A stretch of 64,000 bases of DNA from Anisus vortex (GCA_949126835.1 OX421492.1:39266886-39330885); one strand, 5' to 3'. Numbered from the stretch's first letter, positions 48,301 through 63,300 are shown. The notes: a model not told the origin generated them from the letters alone. Numbers and translations: made by a program.

Positions 48301-51300
48301 GTTTTTTAGACTCGCTAGTTATAGAACTTGAATCCAGTTCCTATGGTTATGCTATTAGAAGGCCGGCTGGGCATGCGGTTGGCACACCGGACTGTCAACA
48401 ATATGATTCAGGTTCAAGTCCTGCCGCCGGCCAATCCCAACCACCCTGCAGGACGTAATAATCTTTTACCTAGAAGGAATGTCTGTATACATATAAATCT
48501 ACTTAGAAACATGTCATATATATGCCATACGGGATATGCGCTATATAAGCACCGTTATTATTATTATTATTATTATTATATATCCAATATATTAACCCAA
48601 TCTTAATTTATAGATACCACTAATCTATTTTAGATCATGTTAAACCATTGATTACTTTTAACAAAATTTGTTTACCACCAAGGCCTTCAACAATGTTTGA
48701 ATCTATTTTAAATTAGAAGACTGACAATATTCACCTATATTGCTTTTAGCACTTGCCACAATGGTGCTTGGAACTGTACCAAAAAATCTTGTGACAAAAC
48801 CTGTTCTGCTACTGGAGATCCACATTATGAAACTTTTGATGGCAAGAGATATAACTTCATGGGCACCTGCTCCTATTACTTGATGAAAGATAGAGATTTT
48901 AATGTTATGGTTGACAACATTCAATGTGGACATGGAGAAGCTTCCTGCACCAAGTCAATTAGCATTGACTATAATGGTTTGAACATTAAATTAGACCACA
49001 ACCATCAGCTGTTTATTAATGGAAGAGAAATTACACAACTTCCTTATGTAACACCAGACATAAAAGTCCAAATGGTCTCTTCACTGTTTATGCAAGTGAG
49101 TAACACAATAATATTTTTCTTAAGGGCATATATAATTTAAAAAATCACCTCAAGTTAAATAGGTGCCAAGCTGGTGTTTATTTAACACCAATGCAGGAGG
49201 ATACATTTTCTGAGCATTCCTTGAATCATATTGAAAGAATGTTAAAGGATTAAATTTATAAATAACTACTTTAAGATTGACAGATGGAAATTATGTATTT
49301 ATTTATTAGAGTATTATCAAGTGCTATTGTTACAGAAAATTGTATGAACTTTCTTATACATTGTCAAATTTGAATGAATATTTAAAAACAAATTATAAAT
49401 TAATTGTAAAGATCTGAATTACTTGTGTATTTTAGGCTACTCTGAGTAATGGAATCAGCATTTTATGGGATGGCCGAACAAGAGCCTACATCAAGGCCCC
49501 TTCAGAGTTTATGGGCAAGACTATTGGTATGTGTGGCACATTTGATGGCAATCAAAACAATGACTTCAAGACATTGGAGGGCAACACTGAAACAAACCCA
49601 AATATTTTTGGTAACCATTGGAAAACAGAGCAATCATGTGCCAATATGTCAGCCAATTCAACGGATCCTTGTGATGCAAATCCACAGAAAAGGGACCAAG
49701 CATTGGTTCTTTGTGCCAAACTCAAATCTGATATTTTCAAAGGTATGATGGTATAAATCAACAATTTTTTTTCTCATGCTTTATAATTTAAATAATTGGT
49801 TGTGTTATAATTTGTTTAATGTTGTTTTTCTTTCTTTCTTAACTAGATTGCCACAATGTAATCGATGTAAGCTCCTATTATGAAGACTGTCTCTATGATT
49901 TGTGTTCATGTACTGCCAACATGAAAGATTGCATGTGCCCCAACATCGGAAGCTATGCAGATACGTGCGCTACTAAGGGAATAAAAATAAATTGGCGTTT
50001 ACAAATACCTGAATGCTGTAAGTATATCAGTTGATTCTAAATATAAATTGATACTACTGTATCTGATTGCATTACTCACCAGCATTTTCCATCTGGTAAA
50101 GATTGCTTCTTATCTGATCACTAACCATGGCTTTTAATTTTGAAGTGTTGCAGTGCCCAGCCGGCCAGCAGTACACAGTGTGTGCTAAACCATGTGAGCG
50201 TTCATGCAGAGATATAGCAGAGAATAAAGATGAGCTGTGTGATACCAAGTGTGTAGAGGGATGCAATTGCTTGACTGGCCAAACTCTGAATGATCAAGGG
50301 CAGTGTGTACCTGTTTCTGACTGTCCATGTATATTCAATGGGAAACAATATCCTGCTGGTTATACTACTGTTTTAGGAGCTGAAATATGGTAATCAGAAT
50401 ATACAGCATTATACCGCACATGTAGTGTCAATAGCTTCATATAGGTTTTATAATTTAAAATCTCTTGTACAATAAATTAAGCATTGTTTATAGTAAGGTA
50501 TATTTCATTCAAGTATTATTATATAATATTCTATATTCTATTATGTTAAATGCAAAATCTAAACATGCTACTAAAAATTAAAAGATATAAAACAATCTGT
50601 TTAAAGCAATACTTTCTAAACAGTTTTTGTTACATTGAATAAGCTAGTAATGTATTTCCATGTGTTTATTTTTTGTTTATTTTTTCATATCTTTATGACA
50701 ATCAGTTTTTAAATATACTTAATGTAATAGTTTGTTTTTTCTAAAGGGTAAACTCTTAAATGATTTCATAGCTGATACACTCAAATCATTTCAATCTAAA
50801 CATGAAATATGTACAATGTTAGACAACATTTATTTTCTTGTTGTTTTCAGTGTTTGTGATAAAGCAAAGTTTGTGTGCTCAGCTGTGCCACCACCTACAG
50901 TGATCATTCCAAAAAATCCACCTCCCTTGTGTCCTGAGGCCACTTCAAACTACACAAAGTGCAAGTCCAATTGTCCGCTCACCTGTGAAAACATGCACAA
51001 TCCCCCCAGCTGTAGCAATGCCAACTGTGATGCAGGCTGTGAGTGCCTGCCAGGTCTAGTGTTGGATGGAGACAAATGTATCAATGCTTCGACGTGCCCA
51101 TGTCATCATGCTGGTAACACTTACTATGAGGGAGAGTCCTATTACCAAGACTGCAACCAATGGTTTGTCCTTATTATTTAACAAATCTAATTAGGATTTA
51201 AATTCAGAGAATAATGATTAATACGCTAATATTATTTTTTGTTTTACATTAATTATTATTTACATTTCTTCTTTACAGCACTTGTATTGCACGTCAGTGG

Positions 51301-54300
51301 CAATGTTCAAATAATGATTGTCCATCAGTGTGTAGTGCCTATGGTGATTCCCATTACACCACATTTGATGGCCGCCACTATGATTTCCAAGGAGTTTGTG
51401 ACTATGTTTTAGTCCAGTCCACAGCAGACAACCCAAACAAATTTGCCATCACCACACGCAACACACAGTGTGGTACAACGGGTGTGACCTGTGCCAAGCA
51501 GATTGAGTTTGTCGTTGGAACAGAAGGAACAGACAACTTTTACAAGCTTCAGCTCATTCGAGGTATTTCTTAAATAGTAATGTTAGAAATGTCTGCCATA
51601 CATAAAAGAATTTTTTGTTAACCATTTTCTGTATTATTCAACGTCTATTTGACTTTAATAAATAAATACTAATATTGAAACAGCAAAATGTCAATTGCTA
51701 ATATAATATTTGAATAATAAATACAGATGTTTTGATCCAGTTGAACTATTGAAATGAACTATTGAATCTTAATACTGCAATGCTCAATATTATTTTTCTT
51801 TGTTATCAGGCCAGACAGTTGTACCAGATCCCGGATCTCCATTTAGCGTGAAAGATGTTGGAGACATGGTGTACATCACAACACCCTTTGGTGTGACACT
51901 GCAGTGGGATAAGCAAACCAGAGTGTATGTGCAGCTCTCTACAGACCACATGGGTCATGTACGTTTAGTTTTTTTTTTCTTTTTCTGCTTTTTTTTACAT
52001 TTATTTGACAACTTTAGAATGCTCAGAATTTAAACAACTTTTCTGAGATTTTTTAAACTTTTGATGTGTTGTTTTCTTAAAAGGTTGAAGGACTTTGTGG
52101 CAACTTTAATAAAGATCAGGGTGATGATTTTACTTTAAGACAAGGAGGTGCTCCTGTTGCAAAAGCTACAGCTTTTGGTGATAGCTGGAAGGCACAGACA
52201 TCTTGTGCACCATCACAAGAAATAACTGATACTTGCTCCAAAAACCCTCAGAGGAAAGCCTGGGCTCAGCTGAAATGCTCAGTATTAAACTCGGACTTGT
52301 TTCAGCCTTGTCATAATTTTGTTGATCGAACAGAATATGTCAAAAGGTAATTTACTGGTATTATCATGAAACAACCATTGAAATGTTGATAAAATTAATG
52401 ATCAATTTATATTAACTATAATTTGAAATAACATGCTTTTTTAAAAACTCGTTTTAGATGTGAATTTGATGCTTGTGCTTGTGATCTGGGAGGGGATTGT
52501 GAATGCCTCTGCACAGCACTAGCTGCCTATGCCCATGAATGTGCTGTTAAGGGTATTCTCATCAACTGGAGAAGTAACGATTTGTGCCGTAAGTAATTTT
52601 GGTCAATAAGAACATCCATGTAGGAATTAAAAATTGTTTAATATTGAGCTACTTTTGATAAGAATCCACTTATTTCTTTTAATGTACTGTTGAGAAAATT
52701 ATGACATTTTTTTTGTTTTAGTTCATTATAAATATTTGTTTGCATTCTTTTTTTTAAATAAATGACTTTAAACATTTGTCTTGTAGCTATTCAATGTGAG
52801 CAATGTGAAACCTTCAATCCGTGCATTTCACTGTGTCCAAAGAAAACATGTGGAAATAGACTTGTCTTCTCAATCATTGAAAAACAATGTGATGAACTCA
52901 AGGGGCTCTGTTTTGAAGGCTGTGATCTTCATCCTTGCCCCGCAGGACAGGTGTGTTTTTTGTTATTCTTAGCAATCAAGATTGTAGGTGAAACCATGTA
53001 CTCTTAGCTTTTGTTGTTTTTTAAATTAAATCTAATTTTTCAAACTGAACTATTTTTAAGGTCTACGACTCACTGTCTGAGCCAGTCACTTGTATTCCTG
53101 AGTCTCTTTGTGAAACTCCCTCATGTGATATCAATGGGAAATCATACAGAGAAGGTGAACGAGTTGAAGATCCAACAGCATGCAGAACTGATTGTGAAAT
53201 TTGGTATGTTGAATAGTAGCATTAAAAGAAACAACAACACTTTTCAGTGCAGAGCAAAACTTACAAGGCAAAATCAAATGCATAGAAAGTTTTAGTATTT
53301 TTAGGCAAAAAAAAATTTGTGACTTTATTTGTAATTGTTTAAAAATATGTTGTCTTATAATTTTTTTTTCTCCAGTATTTGCCGTAATACAATTTTGGAA
53401 CATATAACATTTGGAAAGTGTGAACCTATTCCAATGGGTACGCCTACTCCTATACCAGTTTCTACATCTGATCAGCCTGGCGAGAAAACAACTGACAAGG
53501 ATGGATCAACTCCACACTCTATCAATGTCACCAATGGAGGTAATAGAGCTGGACTTCGCCGACGCAAAAAATCATTTGTTTACAATTATTAATATTTTAT
53601 TTTACAATCTTCATTTCTTACATATTTGAAATATAAAAAATTAACCATATATAATTATCATTGCTTCATATATTTTCTTTCTAATAAAAACTTATTAGGT
53701 AGAAATTTTCTTTCTTATACTGGTTATTTTAATATTGTTAAGCAACTTCCTGTTGTCAAAATATGATTTAAATTACTAGACACAAACTCTTGTAAATATT
53801 AATTTACTCTGTTTTATAGTTTTGGCTCTATGTTTTCATATATTCTGAACAATAAAAAGAAAGCACTCTTAAAAATGTGTTTCTTGATCTTCATAGAATG
53901 TTAGAATACTTTCAGCTTTGATTGAGCACTCTTAAAAATGTGTTTCTTGATCTTCATAGAATGTTAGAATACTTTCAGCTTTGATTGGAACCCACCCGAA
54001 GTAAACTGAGTGTCATTTTGTATAATCATTATATTATCCCACAGTAAAAGACATTTTTTTTAAAAAGAGAAACAACTGGGTAAGACCTTACAGGCGGGTG
54101 GAGTCCATGAAATCAAAGCTGATTGAAAGAAGAAGTCTTTGACTAAATCCCTAATGTTTGTTTCTCCTCCTCTCCTGCAGTGTGTGATGAATTGTTGGGA
54201 TTGTACCAGAAGGACATAGCTGGCAATGATCAGTTTTCTGCCTCCTCCTCCCAGAGTGTAGCTTTTGAGGCTCATCAGGCTCGACTCTTCAACACACACT

Positions 54301-57300
54301 CAGGAGCTGACAATGGGGGAGCCTGGGTTCCCAGGTTAGAGACTTTTTCAATTTGACAGTGTATGGAGTGTGAACAAATAATAATGGTGACAATGTTATC
54401 AGAAATACCAACAAGATTTAAAAGACATTTAATTAAAAATAGCACATTTTTTTAGAACAAATGCTAAAAATATGCCCCAAATATTTTCTAAGTATTAGTA
54501 AAAAAACATCAACATGTATTTGAGTTCCATTTTAATGTTAAATACATTTAGCACATTTTATTTATTGACTAAAGATAGTATGTGTTACATAATGAGATCC
54601 ATAATTAATAAAAATCAATTCTATTAAATGAAAAAAATTATTTCAAAATATCATTTTTCAAAATCCAACTTTAAAAAGTATTTATTTTCCTGATTCTTCA
54701 AATACATTTTCAATCATTAGCCTAATGAATACTATTTCAACTCTTGTCTTCTGTTAAATGGTGTGCTTTAGTACAAACATTTATAAACAGAAATAAAACA
54801 GTAAAAACAAAAAAGAAAAGAAAGTTAAGAAAAGTTTACACTGGCCATGATATATGTTAATAATGCACTCCCAATATTATATATATATATGTACATTACA
54901 CTTTTACAAGCATTGGCTTTTACTAGAATTTGACTTTAGGTAGACAAGCAAATGCTTTTCCATTTGGTTGACAGGCCAATGCTTTGCCATCATTCCTACC
55001 TGTCCTACAACACAAATGAATTTAAATACTAAAAATGAGTTTGTTCACAGTGTAGGGCCTACATTTACAGACATGAAGTCTAGCATTCTGTTGAGTGCCG
55101 ACAACTAAATTTTATTCAGTTAAAGTATTAGTAGTGATTAGGAACTAATTACTATCTAATAAAAAAAAATATTTTTTTCATATACACACAATTGCATGAC
55201 TTAAAAATTCTTTTAATTATATTAACAAGCATAAGCTAGACAAATATTATTTTTTACACAGATTACTTTTTTTCTAACTAAAAAATCAGTTGATCATATA
55301 GAAAGAATATAATTATTGATTTAAATGTATTATTATTTGTATGTTTCTATAAAAATAAAATACCAGTATTGTCCATCAAATTTTACTTGAAATATACTAT
55401 TCCAGTTATGATAAAAACAGCTGAGCTTTATCACCTTGTTTTAAAAAGAAACTTTAAGGAAGAATGGCTAAATCAATGGGCACACAGAACAAATGGAAGA
55501 AACACGTACAGTGACACAAACAAGCCCAACAAGCAAGACAATATAAAGTTCCTCCCACTGATCTATAAAAAGAATGGATTGCGCCTTCTTAATAAATTGG
55601 TTTGAACAAAGTGAAGAAAGGGAAATCTAAAATTGTCCACCGCACTTATCGATGTAAACAAAATTGTGTCTTAAACTTACTGCGCGGCTGATCTATAAAT
55701 AGATCAGAATGGAATCTATATTGCTGACATTTTACACAATATGCATATGAATTGTTGCTGTCAAGGTTCTGACTTCTTATTAATAATATAAAACTAACAA
55801 TAATACTATCAAAAGGAAAGAAAAAGAAAACAAATACCTAACAATAAAAAAGTTAATAATAAAAAATGTAGACAGCGATATTTCGTAGTACGGGAATACC
55901 CGGTCCCGAAACACACTAAATTTGAAAGCATTTCAAAGGGACATTATTTGGAAACGGCGCACGTTTTATAACCTTAACATACAGTGATTAGTAATAGGTC
56001 TAAGTTAATTTATTTAAAAAATTTACGAATTAGGCAATATTGTTGATAAAATTAACATTTCTTTTGGAGGACGTTTCTAATTTATACATTTAACTTTTAA
56101 CCCGTTTAGTCAAACGGCTTAGGAGACTATAGAGCAGAAACAAACATCTAAATAAATATACAAACTCACGATAATTATATATATTGATCATTGACGGTAT
56201 AAACAAAATGGCAGAAATTTCTTCAAGGAAGTCACTTCCAAGCCTAATCCATTCTTTTTATAGATCAGTGGTGCCTCCCCAGCAAAGAACGATGCACCAT
56301 ATTGAAGTAAAAAACAGGACATATGTCACTCAATTCCCAGCTAAATAGAGTAAACCCTAAACACACCCACCCAACTGCAGACATTGCCACTCCCCACAAG
56401 AAACTGTACATCACTTCCTACTTGAATGCTCCAATCTGGCCCAAGCTTACCCTCCTTAACCTACCATTACTAACTCACTATACAGCAATTCAGAACAATT
56501 AAATATGTAAATATATTTGTCTGGCATTGACTTCAAGAAAGCAAACTGCTCTGCAGACTGGTTACTAGAAGAAAAAGAAGAAAAATCCTTTGCTTTTTAC
56601 CCAGCAATGAAAATGCTTTTATGTGTGGTTGTTAGAGTATAATTGTTCCAATAAATGAAGACAACAGAAAATACTCCAATCTTTATTATTGTTTTAATAT
56701 AAAAAAATCCGGAGACCACTATCAATGCGATTACAAAAAACCACACGCCATTCATCCCTAGACAAAACACAAGACTCTAACGCCACTTCCATAATTAACA
56801 ACCCCGTCATACATCAGACATATCACTTAGAGATTATTATTACGCATTAAATAATAAATAAAATAGCTCACAATAAAATAATAAATAAAAGAATAGTGTT
56901 TCAGATAAAATAGCTCACAACAGTGGCCTACTCATGTGCAATGTATTTAAAGTCTAAAATCTGATTTTCAGATCTAAAATATTTTCAATGGTCATTTTCC
57001 TTTTAAGCTTAAGGGATGATTCATTAAATGTGTGAGTCACACTCTTTGTCCAGCAATATCACACACAAGTATTTCACAAAGTTCATTGAACTCAGATTTT
57101 CTTTTTTAAGTTGTTATTAAAAGGATTAATTCTTAGTTTAGACAATAGTAACATTTAGAAGAAAACTCTGGAAAATATTGAACAAAAACATTTTACTCTC
57201 AATGTAGAACAGTCAACAAAATTATATGTGTAAGGGGTGGGAGTGGGAGAAGACAGAAAAGGGTAAGGAAGGGGGGAGGAAAGGGGGAGGATCGTGGTTT

Positions 57301-60300
57301 GTGCAACCTTGGCCTAACCGAACCCAATTTGACTGTCAAGTCTAAGAAAACATATTTACATCCCACTAAAAAACATATTTTATCAATCAACTAAAAAACC
57401 CAACCAGATTATACATCGCCTGGTTGAAATACACAATAAACACATAAATAAATCATCAATTTAAATTCATAAAAAATATATACATATAAATAAAAGGTAA
57501 ACATAAAATAGTAAAGGATGTCATGCCAGACAAGGCATCTCAAGTAGTTATGCCAAATATGGAATGCATTATAATAATATATACAAAAGGACTACAAAAT
57601 CACCACCACCAGTGACTATGAAAAAGCCACTGAAGGCTATATTAGAAAACAGTTAATTAAATGTGATTCTGGCGCCCAAGCCAACCACATTTAAAATCAA
57701 GCATACTCGACCTCATATTACAAAGTGGGTAACAATGAAGTAAACCACTTGTAAATAGGAAATATAAATAATACAGCGTGGCTGGCAAATAAATGCGCCA
57801 CCTGTTACAACCTGTAATCAAAGCAGCAATGGGCACTCCCAATAAAACACAAATCGTAGTACTAGTTACCACGTGGTAAACAATTAAGGGCACCACGTAT
57901 AACAACATAAAAACATTATAAAAATAAACCATTCAATAATAAAAATAAAATGACAAATTACACACAAGACTCATACCAGTCCCGTGTGTAAACACTAAAT
58001 ACAAGGGATAATAAAACATCAATTAAAACTATTATAATTACCTTAGCAGCCACACCTTAGTACTAGTAAAAGATGACCACTGGACACTAATACCACACAA
58101 AGATCAAAACAGGGAATCACACAGCTTCATAGAGGGGCACACAGCCTAATAGAGGGGCACACAGCCACCTAGCCTCGCATCAAGCGAAAGACTTTCTTCC
58201 CCAAAAACCAAAGGGACCCGCCAATAGGCCTATTTATAGCCCAAAATGGCGGGCGAAAATCAACAAAAATAAAAACACGGAATCAATTCAAACGAAACAG
58301 CTGCCAATTTAAAACAGTTACAGACCCTTACATATGCAAGTGTTTTTACAACTTCACTATATAAAGCTATTTAAAGAAATGAAGAATTTTAGCTTTATTC
58401 ACCATGTGGCAAAGTAGGGGATATATTTTCTAAATTCCAATTGACTAGTTAACATCTCAGACTTCAAAATGCACAGATTTCTAAAGGGGTCATGGGGACA
58501 GTCTAGACAAAAGCACTGGAAGAATCTAGGAGTTTCACTGGAACTCAGGGTGTTATCTCACCAAATCCAGAAATAGGAACTTGTAATAAATATTCCATCT
58601 CTTCCCCTCAGCTGAATAGAGAGAATTGACTTAGGATGACTCATACTGGTAACCATCTCTCACATAGCCAAGAGTTAATAACAGTATAGTATAATGCCCT
58701 AAAACTGCCCTAAAAATTTTGAAAGAATATTGCTGCTTAAGATTAACTTATGATTAATTCTTATATTGCACATTTTATTTGTCAAAATAAATTATAAACG
58801 CAATCCTCACCTAACAATCCTATTGTAAAGAATGTTAATTCCAAATGGGAATCTCTTGAATCAATTTACAGAAATAAGGCTAAATTAAATTGTTCTAAAA
58901 ATAATGTTTGAATAGTTACTGTTTATTTGGAAAACAGTTTTTCTCTACTTTATGGGACATGGTTATCTAGTAGCACCATAATGGGTAGCCATTTTTAATG
59001 CCTTGGGTTTAAGTCCAGGTATGTACACCAGAATTTTTACCAGAGTCTGGAGAGTTTCCCTGATTCTGCTAAGCTCTGATGGGCACTTGACATTAGTCTG
59101 GGAAAGTAAAGATGGGTGGGCCTTGTAGTTTGTAGCCAGAAAATTTCTTTGTATGTCAAAGGTCAAAGAAACTTGTGAATACTTCTTCACTAGCCCAATG
59201 GACATTTATAATTTGAAAAGATTACTTTAGTTATCTCACTCTACTTTGAAATTATTTATTTTTTTAAAGTTATTTAATGATCATCAAATGGCATATACTA
59301 TATAGTTCTTTATAAATTACAGATTATCAGATCTTCATCCTTATATAACAATCAAACTGAAAAGTCCTGAGCTTATTACTGGAGTAGCACTTCAGGGTGT
59401 CCCCAACTCACCACAGTGGGTTACAGAATATTCAGTGGAGACTTCACTAGACGGCGTCAATTTTCAGCCTTACATGGCCAGCCAGACAACTGAACCTAAA
59501 GTGTTCCATGGAAACTATGACAGTAACACTGTTGTGAAGGGATTCTTTGACAGGGAAGTGCCTGCCATTGCTGTTAGAATCTATCCCACTAAATGGGTGG
59601 GGGCTGTAGGTTTAAGATTTGATCTCCTGGCCTGCAATGGTGCTGCAACACTGGCTCCTCCAACAATCGGACAACACCTCACACCCACTCCAACACCTCC
59701 CTGGGTAACTGGAGGAACTCCGACCAAGGCACCCACTGTCGTCACTTTACAAGGTGGAGTTACAGTACAGACACCACCATCAGGGCACCAGGATACTACA
59801 CCATCCTTGCCACCACCATTCGTTACTCCACCAGGTATGTGACAGTGATAGTGACTATGTAACTGTCAGTGTGACAGTAATAGTGGCTGTGTAACTGTGA
59901 GTGTGACAGTGATAGTGACTATGTAACTGTCAGTGTGACAGTGATAGTGACTATATAACTGTCAGTGTGACAGTGATAGTGACTATGTAACTGTTAGTGT
60001 GATAGTGACTATGTAACTGTGAGTGTGAAAGTGAGAGTGACTATGTGAGTGTGACAGTGATAGTGACTATGTAACTGTGAGTGTGACAGTGATAGTGACT
60101 ATGTAACTGTGAGTGTGACAGTGATAGTGACTATGTAACTGTGAGTGTGATAGTGACTATGTAACTGTGAGTGTGACAGTAATAGTGACTATGTAACTGT
60201 GAGTGTGACAGTGATAGTGACTATGTAACTGTGAGTGTGACAGTGATAGTGACTATGTAACTGTCAGTGTGACAGTAATAGTGACTATGTAACTGTCAAT

Positions 60301-63300
60301 GTGACAGTGATAGTGACTATGTAACTGTGAGTGTGACAGTAATAGTGACTGTGTAACTGTCAGTGTGACAGTGATAGTGACTATGTGACAGTGATAGTGG
60401 CTATGTAACTGTGAGTGTGACAGTAATAGTGACTGTGTAACTGTCAGTGTGTAAGGGACGGAATAATTATAAATTGACAGAGACTTAGTGACACACATTG
60501 GACTATATTATTGTAATGTGTTGACCGAACTAAGTGACCTGATAGCTCTGTGTTATTGTTTATATGACTGGCTGGACAGAGTCAGTTTTGTTCATGGATG
60601 TTTGGTGGAGGTGTATGAATAGGGAGTGAATGGCTGTGATGTGCTAATGTAATGTGCTATAAAAGGATTGTAGAATGAGAATAAAGATTAGAATTTAATT
60701 TACGGTATAAACAGCAATATTGTTGTGCAATATCAATACAAAAAAAAATATTTTTATTAATTTTGCTTTTATAAATAAAAATATTTTATATTGCAGGGTA
60801 GTGTTAATGCAATTGATTTCTATAAACCCCTAGTCAAAATTAATAATTAAAATAAAATGTCTTTTTTTTTATATTGTCTGTAATACTTTGTCAATGTATC
60901 TCTTTAAATAATGTCATTGAAATTATTATAATAAATAATATACTAGGTACTGTTTGCAACATTCCAATGAATGTGGATCTCCCTCCATTTTTACCTGATA
61001 ACCAATTAAGTGCTTCATCAAGTGCCACTTCTCCTGGTGCTGGTAGGCTCAATGGATTGTCATCTTGGATTCCTGCGTACGTATTGCTCTGTAACTCTTA
61101 AATCTAACTGCCAGAGTTAAAAATATTTCTATATATTTCTGGAGCCAACTGTATGTATGTATTGTTTTTCAAAATACAAAAATGTGAAAATTATTTCAGT
61201 TTTGCTGACAAAAACCAATGGCTTCAGGTGGACTTTCAAGTTCCCCAGAACTTGTCTGGTGTTTTAACACAAGGCAGTCCTAATGCTGAAAAGTGGGTCT
61301 CATCATACATAATTAGCACCAGCCTTGATGGTTTTACTTATTACCCTCTCCGTGGCGATGATGGAAATATTGTGATCTACAATGGAAACTCTGATAAAGA
61401 TTCTGTAGTCAGAAATTATTTCCCACATGTAAGTAATAATTTATAATTGTGTCGATATCAACTGAAAATATACAAAATATAATGTATAGATAAATTTGTA
61501 TTTCCTTATTTATCTTTGTCATGAAAAATCTTATTTCAGCCGATAGTAGCAAGGTATATTCGGCTACTACCTTTGACATGGTCACCCAACGGTCCTGGTT
61601 TAAGGCTGAATTATCTTGGCTGCTTCTTGAAGTATGACACACCACGTCCTACAGAGCCTTTTGTAACTCCAACTCCAATGTCTACACTCACACAGGACAT
61701 TCATACTGCTTTTCCCACGGCGCAAACTCTATCACCCACAATTCCATTTTTAATACCAACACCAATACCAGGTAACTAGTAGATCAAAAGGTTGTGAATA
61801 TCATAAAAATGATAGATAATTGTAGTAGCCAGAATTAACCATATATGAATAAAACTTGTTTTTCTTAATAGTCAAATTTGTTTAAAGGATAATATTACCA
61901 TTATTTTGTAAGACAAACTTATTATATGTTGAAAATGTTGTTTTCACTTCTGAATATTTTTTAAAAACTCTTTTACTACATTATCTTTTTCTTAATTAAT
62001 AATTAAACTATTGTGAGTCATATAATACTAATACTACATTATATTAAAAAATTTAGAGAAATTAATAACTTAGAATTTAGGATAATTATTTATTTTAAAA
62101 TGTTGTTGTTGTTTTTTTTGCACATATTTTCTTGTAAAAGGGAAATCAAAATTATCTACTTGTATTGTTTTTATTAGTATGTGGCAAAGAAATGGGTTTA
62201 CAAAGCCAGCAAATTGTTCAGGACTCTCAGTTAACAGCCTCATCAAGCAAACCTTTCCATGGACCGGAGTTGGCAAGACTTTCGGATTACTATAAGGGAT
62301 CTTGGATGCCATTGTAATTTTTTGTTCATATCCATATTCTTATTTTGTATATTTTGCTTCATGAAAGGTCCTTTCTGGGCATGTGCATTGAACCAAAAGC
62401 ATAAAAAAACACACTCTCTCTTGCATGTTAATAAATTAGTTCTTAGCTAGATGGTGCAGGAGTGAGTGCTAAAAAAAATAAAAAAAAATAACCATAAGCC
62501 ACTATTGTTGATTGTTAGGAGTCAAAGGGTTATAGTGCAGGTATTTATAGATAATTTAGATACACATTATCTGCCTGTCTTTAGCTACCTACAAAGCATT
62601 AGCGGGCCATCTTGTTGAAATTATTTCTTCAAAACTACTGCTTAATTTTTAAAAAAATATATTTGAGTCAATACAGTATTTTAACTAGAAGAATCAATAC
62701 AAATGTGATTGCGTTGTGTTTTGTAAATATCTGGGAATTTCTTTTTTACATGTATTAAGATCTGTGATAATATTATTATGTAAAGATCTAATTTATTATC
62801 CTTGTTGTCTGTCTCATTCTAATGCATTTTTTGTTTCCCTGTCTACTTCAAGTAAATGAAATTATCTGTGTTATAAAATGAACACGATTTTATTTCCTTT
62901 CTTTTTTCTTCAGGAACAATGACACATCACCTTTTATTCAAGTCAACTTTCAAGAGCCAAAGTTTCTATCTGGCATAGTAACCCAAGGGGAAGGAAGAGA
63001 AGACAGATGGGTGACAGAATACAAAGTCTTCACAAGTATTAATGGTGTGGACTATGTGCCTTACTCAGAAAAACAAAATGGTGCAACAATTTTCAAGGCC
63101 AACACAGATACCAACACACCAGTTACCAATCTCTTTGTTCAAAATGTCATGGCACAGTACCTCAGGATATATCCAGTTGGCAGCCACATGCATCCTGCTA
63201 TGAGGTAGTTGGAGGTTTAAAAATAAAGGTCGCAATTACTAAATTACTGTAATGTATATTTCATGGAGTCAATTAGTATAACTTTTTTTGTTGTCCAGCA

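Noticed and set aside
57657..57932. 91-codon hydrophobic minus-strand frame
   Set aside because: It lies wholly inside the solo-LTR-like element and has no recognisable domain.
59836..60455. CRISPR-like array of about 32-bp repeats
   Set aside because: There are no unique spacers: the whole unit repeats, in a eukaryotic intron, so it is a minisatellite.
60253..60498. 81-codon minus-strand frame with repeated HSHYHCH peptide
   Set aside because: Produced by the minisatellite; there is no start context or conserved domain.
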